Assembly (NCBI GenBank): GCA_905479715.1
Contig: CAJQNR010000086.1
Coordinates: 1 to 49,355, forward strand
DNA: 49,355 nucleotides
Reading direction: 5' to 3'
Origin: an uncultured Sphingorhabdus sp.
GTDB lineage: Bacteria > Pseudomonadota > Alphaproteobacteria > Sphingomonadales > Sphingomonadaceae
Every line of letters begins with the position of its first letter. Position 1 is the stretch's first letter. The translations under genes and the position numbers were made by a program. Under the pieces are notes generated by a model. The model was given only the letters and a program-made list of their open reading frames with translations. It made no database searches and had not been told where the DNA came from. Positions 40,101-47,025 of the stretch are shown in pieces.

Positions 40101-40621
40101 AACGCTTGCATCTGGAACAGGGGCATGACCCGGCACTAGCTAAACAGGGTCTACGATTTGTGCCGATGGACCATATCGGTTGCGGCCAGCGCTGCGACAC
40201 AGAAGTAAAACGCGTGAAGGAACTAGCGTCCGGCTTGCTCGGCACCAACTTTATTAGACGAGACGGCAGCACCGGAAAAATAGGATGGGACAATATTCTA
40301 ATCGTTGCGCCGTATAATATGCAGGTAAACGCGCTCGCAGCGGCATTGCCTGCTGCTGCACGTGTGGGCACGGTGGACCGGTTCCAAGGGCAGGAAGCGG
40401 AAGTAGTAATTGTCAGTCTCACCACCTCGACGCCCGATGATCTGCCGCGCCATATAGAGTTCTTTTACTCCAAGAACCGGATCAACGTCGCGATCAGCCG
40501 TGCTCGAACGCTGGCGCTGATCTTGGCCAATCCTAAGCTGCTGGAACTAGACGCAAAAACTGTCGATCATCTACGGTTGGTAAATACCCTCGCCTGGGTT
40601 GAGGAGGAAGGAAGCAAGTGA
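37196..40621 (+). CDS. TM0106-family RecB-like nuclease fused to an SF1 (AAA_11/AAA_12) helicase
   Basis: RecB-type nuclease EPIDTKLARSAK..Q..Y; Cys cluster CDACPLCPWRDHC; DLFFDLEGDPLEEGGLDYLWG; Walker A GPPGTGKTFTS; FVDEAGQVS; VGTVDRFQGQEAEVVIVSLTTS. Confidence 0.92.
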   Translation: MIVHSPSDLVRYLGCAHATTLDLLRMTDPEKAPDRAKDDAMAKLIQEAGLDHEGNCRERLARDGTLVEIPSDGSLETRAHLTREAMKAGARTIFQAAFLQNQWGGFADFLIRVEKPSDLGQWSYEPIDTKLARSAKAAHIVQLGLYARMIANVQGSYPDRVHVELGDGTRESFRMVDFDHVLGNAIRRYLAFVERGGEKSSPEPCDACPLCPWRDHCASIWEEEDHLSRIAGLGKPQAQKLRDAGILTATALAGSPDDTRIARMAPATFAKLQAQARLQIARWQGGEPVVETLDLEDARGFANLPEPHPADLFFDLEGDPLEEGGLDYLWGVHYREGGKPDFRFRWGHDHAAERIAFEDTLDWMVDHLQANLGAHIYHYAPYEITSLRRLSTLHASREEVLDNLLRQRRFVDLYAVLRQAIRTSEPNLSLKTMEIFFAEARDGDVTKADQSIIEYKSWKMTGDEAILQGILEYNKVDCENTEALRDWLVELRMPDLPWRASGPAIPVTDEKTEARVEAELRSERLIEAIHAGNIPESEEGRALVGHLTQFHRRADKPAFWAMFDRCEREPDELVEDGECIGAITPDIDSDGNWQRVEKQSTIASYRFPPQDSKLREGASVLHAPTLQKVGTIIALDCEAGTAEIKRGNRAKGFWPLDGSLIPEPTVPNAILVAAVRRVAMAWAGIDEDQWLQGRFDPDDHAIAACGLPDGQPYRALLDLIERKKPRLHNWHGGDLVQEDESLIEAATLRCLAMDHTTLFIQGPPGTGKTFTSAHVICSLIAAGKRVGVSSNSHKAINNLLAKVEDVAEETGLSFSGVKKCTRGNEDQRLNGRVITDVDSASDVHDYFPDLVGGTAWLFADKGFDQEFDYLFVDEAGQVSLGHLLAMGSAAKNIVLVGDQMQLAQPIQGSHPGESGLSALDYLLQGDATVAPESGILLDTSWRMHPQICRFISEAVYDGRLKAHPDCGQQRLHLEQGHDPALAKQGLRFVPMDHIGCGQRCDTEVKRVKELASGLLGTNFIRRDGSTGKIGWDNILIVAPYNMQVNALAAALPAAARVGTVDRFQGQEAEVVIVSLTTSTPDDLPRHIEFFYSKNRINVAISRARTLALILANPKLLELDAKTVDHLRLVNTLAWVEEEGSK

Positions 40622-40910
40622 GAGAAGAACAATTCAAGGCATGGTAGAAGGAAACCGGCAAGTCCGATGGCACGATTTCTTTCCAGATGAGCAAAGTGCG
40701 TAAGCTGGACCGCTATTTTGGCGTTCTTGATGAACATATCCGGAGTTCCTGAAACAATCGCACGACATTGTTCATTTTGGTATTGTCGGCGGCGTGGAAC
40801 GTCTGTCGATCGGAACGGCCGACGTTGCGTTGAATCACGAAGCTCTAGAAACCCGTCTTAGACACTTGTTGCATTCATCAGTATTGGAGTTACAACCACT
40901 TGCAAATTAA
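40618..40910 (+). pseudogene. Decayed ORF coupled to the helicase (in-frame TAG plus frameshift)
   Basis: GTG at 40618 overlaps the helicase TGA; reads VREEQFKAW*KETGKSDGTISFQMSKVRKLDRYFGVLDEHIRSS*, then a shifted frame YPEFLKQSHDIVHFGIVGGVERLSIGTADVALNHEALETRLRHLLHSSVLELQPLAN*. Confidence 0.55.
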
Positions 40911-40916
40911 GTGGTT
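40894..40916. repeat. 8-bp hairpin at the end of the decayed ORF
   Basis: AACCACTT-GCAAATT-AAGTGGTT. Confidence 0.55.
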
Positions 40917-41054
40917 TCTGGACCTTCCATTTCCATGAATAAAAAAGTTTGGTTAGCTAACAGCTAAAAAAAGAGGATATTGACATGCATCGCGAAATTA
41001 GAGTGTCGCTGCTTTTTGGCCAATGTCGAGGTTTCTAAGAAAGCTGATGATTAG

Positions 41055-44000
41055 ATGAACAGCCAGGCATTTTTCGAATCCCCCATCCTCAATTCGCCAT
41101 ATGAAGAACCAGGTCAGCACTGGCAACTGAGTGACGCTGGTCAGCCTACGGGTCAAATAGGGTCGGGACGGCGCAAGAGTGACCTGACAACACCTATACC
41201 CAAGGCAAAGACGACGCGCGGGAACGCTGCTTCTCAACAGGATCTTTATGCCGATGCCAAGGGCGAGATCTATGATCCTACTGAAACTATCAACGGTATC
41301 CGGTCTGCAGTGCAAAGCTGGCGCGCTTTGCCTGAGACTCAGTGGCAGGTTACGCCCACCACGGCTCGCTTGCTTCGCCATTGGCGCACGCACAAATTTG
41401 CTAACCAGCGACCATTTTTCTGTCAGGTGGAAGCCGTGGAAACAGTTATTTGGCTCACCGAGGTTGTCGGCCGTCCGAGCCGCAAAGGCGGCAAGGTAAA
41501 GCTGGCGACGGGTCAGCGGTTCTGGGATCATCTATTTGCTGCCAACGAAGCCTCAAATCCTGATTTGATCCGGCTTGCGCTAAAACTAGCGACAGGGGCT
41601 GGCAAAACGACAGTGATGGCGATGCTAATCGCTTGGCACACGCTAAATGCTGTGCGGCATCCCGGATCCAAGAAATACTCAAAGGGCTTCTTGGTCGTTG
41701 CGCCCGGCCTAACCATCCGAGACCGGTTGCAGGTATTGCAACCGAATGACCCGAACAGCTATTACAAGAGCCGTGAAATTGTGCCGGAGGATATGCTGCG
41801 CGATCTGGGGCAGGCTAAGATCGTGATTACCAATTTTCATGCCTTCAAAAAGAAGGACGAGGTGTCGCTAAACAAGGTCCAGCAGGCAGCACTCAATACG
41901 ACACCGAAACAGGAAAGCGATGGCGCCATGCTGCGCCGTGTTGCTGGACCGCTTCTGGGTATGAAGAATGTCATCGTCCTGAACGATGAAGCCCACCACT
42001 GTTACCGCGAACGGCCATTAACGCCTGAGGAAGAAAAGGCGCTAAAAGGCGATGACAAGGCGGAGGCGAAGGAAAATAACGAAGCGGCGCGCCTTTGGAT
42101 TTCAGGCCTAGAGGCGGTCAAGCGCACACTGGGCCTCAACATGGTCTACGATCTGTCCGCTACTCCGTTTTTTCTGAAAGGTTCAGGCTACCGCGAAGGG
42201 TCGTTGTTCGGCTGGGTGATGAGCGATTTCAGCCTGATGGACGCGATCGAGTGCGGTATCGTGAAATTGCCGCGGGTCCCCATTGTCGACAATGTGGAAC
42301 AAGGCGAAATGCCGATGTTTCGAAATCTATGGGAGCATATCGGCAAGAAGTTGCCGAAGAAGGGCCGCGGAAAATCTGGGTTCGACGATCCACAAAAATT
42401 GCCAAACGAACTGCTTTCCGCGATTGATGCACTCTACGGCCATTACGTTAAAACCTTCGATGCATGGAAAGAATCCAAGCTCGGCGTAGAGCCGGTATTC
42501 ATCGTCGTTTGCAACAACACGGCTACGTCAAAACTGGTGCACGACTATATCGCCGGATATGAAGTGCCGACAAAGGACGGCGGCAGCCAGTTGATCGCAG
42601 GAAAATGCCCGCTCTTCCGAAATTTCGATCCCGATGGCGTGGCTCTGCCCAAAATGCGAACCCTGCTGATTGACAGCAAACAGCTGGAAAGCGGCGAAGC
42701 GGTTAGCGCAGAATTCAAAACCGCCGCAGCGGGCGAAATCGAACGGTTCAAGGATGAAATGATCCAGCGAACTGGCGATCGCGCTTCAGCCGAGAAGATC
42801 GATGATGTCGACATATTGCGGGAAGTCATGAACACAGTCGGCAGACCCGGCCAGTTGGGCGAGGCTATACGTTGTGTGGTGTCGGTGTCGATGCTGACGG
42901 AAGGCTGGGACGCCAATACAGTTACCCATGTGCTTGGTGTCCGCGCATTCGGCACGCAGCTATTATGTGAACAGGTTATCGGGCGCGCACTACGCCGGGT
43001 TTCTTACGAGTTGAACGCGGATGACCGATTTGGCGTTGAATATGCCGACATCTTCGGCATCCCGTTTGATTTCACGGCGCAGGCTGTTCAGGCCAATATA
43101 AAGCCACCTCCGCCAATGGTCCGGGTGGAAGCGATCAGTCCGGAACGTGACGACGTGGAAATCCGATTCCCGCGCGTCGAGGGATATCGCACAGAACTAC
43201 CGCGCGACACGTTGACTGCGGAATTCACCGATGACAGCACTTTAGAACTGACCCCGGATCTGGTGGGTGCGACGGAAACCATCAGCTCAGGAATCATCGG
43301 CGAAACAGCCGATATGACGCTGGAGCATTTGGCAGAAAAACGTCAGAGTGAAATCGTATTCAAGCTCGCGACTAGGATCGTAGCGCGCCATTTTACGCTT
43401 GAGGGGGAGCTTCCAAACAACCAACGCATTATGGAAATGCGAAAGATTGTCCGTCGCTGGATGGCTGAGCATCTGGTGTGCAAGGGCAACACGCAGCCAG
43501 CGCAATTGCTATATTATGACATTGCTGACCGGGTAGCGGAACGGATCAAGCGCGCCATCACCCGCGGAACGAAGGGGGAGAATCGTGTGGTGGCTCTGCT
43601 CGATCCCTATAACCGTGAAGGTTCGACGTCCCATGTTGGCTTCAACACCAGTCAGGACCGTTATGAGACCGGTGCTAAATGCCACATCAATTATGCGATT
43701 GCCGACAGCGATTGGGAACTGGAATTCTGTCGTATAGCCGATCAGCATCCGCGCGTGATCGCATGGGTAAAAAACCACAATCTGGGATTCGAAGTCCCCT
43801 ATCGCGCGGGCGGTGAAGCCCGGCGATACCGTCCGGATTTTATCCTGCAGATCGATGACGGGAAAGGCGCCGAAGATCCTCTCAACCTGGTCGTGGAGAT
43901 CAAGGGTTTCCGAAACGAAGATGCAAAGGACAAGGCCGATACGATGGCGAGCTATTGGGTGCCGGGCGTAAACAATCTCGGAACAATGGGCCGCTGGGCT

Positions 44001-44102
44001 TTTGCGGAATTTACGGAAAAATGGACGATGCAGACGGAATTCGAAGCGATCATTCAGCAATGGCTTGACCGCATTGGAATGGCAGATGGGGGCGCGCACT
44101 AA
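41055..44102 (+). CDS. BPTD_3080-type restriction endonuclease (type III Res-like SF2 helicase-nuclease)
   Basis: ATGAGKTTVMAMLIAW, VLNDEAHHCY, YDLSATPFF, VIGRALRRV; C-terminal PD-(D/E)xK-like RYRPDFILQ...LVVEIKGF. Confidence 0.9.
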   Translation: MNSQAFFESPILNSPYEEPGQHWQLSDAGQPTGQIGSGRRKSDLTTPIPKAKTTRGNAASQQDLYADAKGEIYDPTETINGIRSAVQSWRALPETQWQVTPTTARLLRHWRTHKFANQRPFFCQVEAVETVIWLTEVVGRPSRKGGKVKLATGQRFWDHLFAANEASNPDLIRLALKLATGAGKTTVMAMLIAWHTLNAVRHPGSKKYSKGFLVVAPGLTIRDRLQVLQPNDPNSYYKSREIVPEDMLRDLGQAKIVITNFHAFKKKDEVSLNKVQQAALNTTPKQESDGAMLRRVAGPLLGMKNVIVLNDEAHHCYRERPLTPEEEKALKGDDKAEAKENNEAARLWISGLEAVKRTLGLNMVYDLSATPFFLKGSGYREGSLFGWVMSDFSLMDAIECGIVKLPRVPIVDNVEQGEMPMFRNLWEHIGKKLPKKGRGKSGFDDPQKLPNELLSAIDALYGHYVKTFDAWKESKLGVEPVFIVVCNNTATSKLVHDYIAGYEVPTKDGGSQLIAGKCPLFRNFDPDGVALPKMRTLLIDSKQLESGEAVSAEFKTAAAGEIERFKDEMIQRTGDRASAEKIDDVDILREVMNTVGRPGQLGEAIRCVVSVSMLTEGWDANTVTHVLGVRAFGTQLLCEQVIGRALRRVSYELNADDRFGVEYADIFGIPFDFTAQAVQANIKPPPPMVRVEAISPERDDVEIRFPRVEGYRTELPRDTLTAEFTDDSTLELTPDLVGATETISSGIIGETADMTLEHLAEKRQSEIVFKLATRIVARHFTLEGELPNNQRIMEMRKIVRRWMAEHLVCKGNTQPAQLLYYDIADRVAERIKRAITRGTKGENRVVALLDPYNREGSTSHVGFNTSQDRYETGAKCHINYAIADSDWELEFCRIADQHPRVIAWVKNHNLGFEVPYRAGGEARRYRPDFILQIDDGKGAEDPLNLVVEIKGFRNEDAKDKADTMASYWVPGVNNLGTMGRWAFAEFTEKWTMQTEFEAIIQQWLDRIGMADGGAH

Positions 44103-45994
44103 TGAGTTTTGATACCACGAAGACCAATCTCAAGGATCTGCTCGCCGCGGCGCATACGGGAAAGTTGCAACTTCCCGACTTTCAGCGGGATTATGTCTGG
44201 GATGAAGATGGTGTCCGCAGTTTGCTTGCGAGTATAGCCAAAGGCTTTCCGGTTGGAGCCCTGCTGACTCTGGAGCGAGGCGGAAGCGTTGAATTCAAGC
44301 CGCGAGGTCTCCGCGGCACGCCGTTTGAACACAAGCCGGAGGAGGAGTGTCCAGCACCTGAGACGCTGCTTCTTGATGGCCAGCAGCGGATGACCTCGCT
44401 TTATCAGGCGATCTTTTCTGAAAAGGCAGCAGAGGTCCGAACTGCCAAGGGCAAAAAGGTGCGCCGCTTCTTCTACATCGACATCGAGGGAGCAATGGCT
44501 GCGGGTAAGGATTTCGAGGAATGTATTCTCACGATTCCTGAAGACCGCATCGAAAAGGGCGCATTCGGCAAGGCTGAAGGATTCGACCTTTCTTCACAGG
44601 AACTTGAGTTCGCAAATCTTATGTTTCCGCTCAACCAAACACTCGATCCCACGCAATGGATATTTTCCTGCGTTGCCTACTGGAAGAATAGGGATGAAGA
44701 GCGGCTGGATCAATTTCTTGTTTTCCAAAAGGAGATACTCGAAAGCATCCAGACCTACGCAATGCCCGTTATCTGTTTGGGCAAAGAGAACAGTCGGGAA
44801 GCGGTATGCACCGTGTTCGAAAAAGTGAATGTCGGCGGCAAGAAGCTTGATGCATTTGAACTCGTCACCGCCATCTACGCATCGGACCGGTTTAATCTAC
44901 GTGAAGATTGGTTCGGCGACGCCAAGAACGGAACCAAGGGCCGCCTAGAGCGAATGCGCGGTGATAGTCCGGCAAAAGGCCTGTTTCAAGATATCGCCAA
45001 TACCGATTTTCTCCAGGCTTGCACTGTTCTGCACACGATGGACGAGCAAGAAAAAGCCATCGTCGAAGGCAAAACGGGCAAGGCTGTGCCTGCCATTTCT
45101 TGTCGGCGAGAGATCATGCTCGGACTTCCCTTGGAAGCATATCGTAACCATGCCGAGGGGGTGCAGGCGGGCTTTGTCGAAGCAGCAAGATTTCTCAATG
45201 GCGAAAAGATCGTTTGGGGACGTGATGTTCCATATCCGCCGCAAATGGTTGCCTTGGCAGCCTTCTTCGCGCGCTACGGAAGCAAACTGGCTGCTCCTGA
45301 GCAGGACAAGTTGCGTCAATGGTATTGGTCAGGTGTGCTGGGCGAATATTACGGCAGTGCGACGGAAACGAAGATTGCCCGCGATGTCCCGCAACTCATC
45401 CGCTGGATGAAGGGCGGTGAGGAACCGCGCACCGTATGGGACACCTATTTCCAGATGGACCGGCTGGACAGCCTCCGCATGCGCCTTTCAGCTGCATACA
45501 AGGGTCTGCACGCACTGCTCATGAGGGAGGGATGCCGAGACTTCATCAGCGGGAAGCCCGTAGACCTTATGACGGTGTATTCCGATCCTCTAGACATCCA
45601 CCATATTTTTCCGCGCAAATGGTGTGACGATCGAGGCATCGACCCGAATCTCTATAACAGCATTGTGAACAAGACGGCGCTATCGGCTGCCAGTAATCGC
45701 GAAATCGGCGGCAACGCTCCTTCCGAATATCTCGCGAGGATCGAGCGCAAACACCGCTTTGAACCGGAGCAGTTGGATGCAATCCTTCGCACACATTTGA
45801 TCGATCCGGATGCTTTACGGGCAGATGATTTTGAGTCCTTTTATGCGGCACGCAAGGCATCGCTCGCGCAGCTCGCACAAGCAGCGCAAGGAAAGGCGGT
45901 TGTCGCCGAGCATGACGATGAGTTAGGACTGCCGGATCCCGAGATGCGCGAAGCCGAAGCGCTTGAAAACATATCAGAAGAGGATTCGATTTGA
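44102..45994 (+). CDS. DUF262 (GmrSD-like) protein with C-terminal HNH/His-Me finger motif
   Basis: LQLPDFQRDYVWDEDGVRSLLASI, LLLDGQQRMTSLYQ, C-terminal DIHHIFPRKWC...NSIVNKTALS; TAATG overlap with the Res gene. Confidence 0.92.
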   Translation: MSFDTTKTNLKDLLAAAHTGKLQLPDFQRDYVWDEDGVRSLLASIAKGFPVGALLTLERGGSVEFKPRGLRGTPFEHKPEEECPAPETLLLDGQQRMTSLYQAIFSEKAAEVRTAKGKKVRRFFYIDIEGAMAAGKDFEECILTIPEDRIEKGAFGKAEGFDLSSQELEFANLMFPLNQTLDPTQWIFSCVAYWKNRDEERLDQFLVFQKEILESIQTYAMPVICLGKENSREAVCTVFEKVNVGGKKLDAFELVTAIYASDRFNLREDWFGDAKNGTKGRLERMRGDSPAKGLFQDIANTDFLQACTVLHTMDEQEKAIVEGKTGKAVPAISCRREIMLGLPLEAYRNHAEGVQAGFVEAARFLNGEKIVWGRDVPYPPQMVALAAFFARYGSKLAAPEQDKLRQWYWSGVLGEYYGSATETKIARDVPQLIRWMKGGEEPRTVWDTYFQMDRLDSLRMRLSAAYKGLHALLMREGCRDFISGKPVDLMTVYSDPLDIHHIFPRKWCDDRGIDPNLYNSIVNKTALSAASNREIGGNAPSEYLARIERKHRFEPEQLDAILRTHLIDPDALRADDFESFYAARKASLAQLAQAAQGKAVVAEHDDELGLPDPEMREAEALENISEEDSI

Positions 45995-47025
45995 TGCCCC
46001 GGTCCGCGGTCAGGAAGCGCAGCGTGTCCAATTCATTTCAGGCTGCACAGCAAGCCTGGCAGAAAAGTTATCTTGAACGACCGGAATTTGCAGGGCGGGT
46101 CGGGACGCATGATCGAGCGTGCCAGTTTCTGCCAGATCATTGGAAGGCAAACCTAGCGCCTGAAATCGCAGAAGCGGCCGCAGCACTATTTGATCATGAA
46201 GACAAGGCTCAGCGGATACAGTGGCACCGTTATGCTGGACACGGTTGTTCTTCGCAGGCTTGTTGTGTGAATTTTCTTTTGCCTCTCGCCGGCAATGCCG
46301 CGTTACTGGGCAGATGGATTGATCACGTCGCGGGCGTGAAGGGCGCAGTTCCCTTGCCGATCGAAGAGAGGCACGGCGAGCCGCGGCTAATTGCATTCGA
46401 ATGGTTTCCGCAAGAGGAGGATTATCTCAACGAAAGCCGGGCGGGATCAAAATCGCGGGGAGCCAATTCGACATCTGTTGACGCTGCCATCCGCTTCCGG
46501 CTGGGCGAGGAAAATCGTCTGCTGCTAATCGAATGGAAGTATATCGAGAGATACGGCAACTCACGGGATGAAAAGCATAAAGCCGGTGATCCAACGCGCC
46601 TGAGGCGATATGCAAACATCTGGAAACGGCCGCACGGGCCCATGCGCTCGGATATCGAGATTGCCGACCTCTGCGATCTGTTTCTCGATCCTTGGTATCA
46701 GCTGCTGCGCCAGCAGATGCTTGCCTATCACGCGGAGAGCGATCCTATTAGCCAATATGATCGCGTATCGCTGGTCCACATTTCGCCTTCAGGCAACGAG
46801 GCTTTGAAGACCGTCAATGGCGAGGCCATGCGAAACTATGCCGAAAGTCGCGGCATCGATGGCAATTTGTTTGACGTTTTCCGCGACATGATCGCGCCGG
46901 AATGGCGCGACAGGTTCATAGCTCTAAGCACGGAACATGCGTTTCAGCCGATATCCAACGCGCCTTATATGGATTGGTTGAAAGACCGCTATCCCGACCT
47001 TTTTGAAATCAAGGATCCCGCCTGA
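45994..47025 (+). CDS. PGN_0703-type putative restriction endonuclease
   Basis: QKSYLERPEFAGRVGTHDRACQFLPDHWKANLAPEIAEAAAALF; E-x-K-like LLIEWKYIERYG; TGATG overlap with the DUF262 gene. Confidence 0.8.
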   Translation: MPRSAVRKRSVSNSFQAAQQAWQKSYLERPEFAGRVGTHDRACQFLPDHWKANLAPEIAEAAAALFDHEDKAQRIQWHRYAGHGCSSQACCVNFLLPLAGNAALLGRWIDHVAGVKGAVPLPIEERHGEPRLIAFEWFPQEEDYLNESRAGSKSRGANSTSVDAAIRFRLGEENRLLLIEWKYIERYGNSRDEKHKAGDPTRLRRYANIWKRPHGPMRSDIEIADLCDLFLDPWYQLLRQQMLAYHAESDPISQYDRVSLVHISPSGNEALKTVNGEAMRNYAESRGIDGNLFDVFRDMIAPEWRDRFIALSTEHAFQPISNAPYMDWLKDRYPDLFEIKDPA

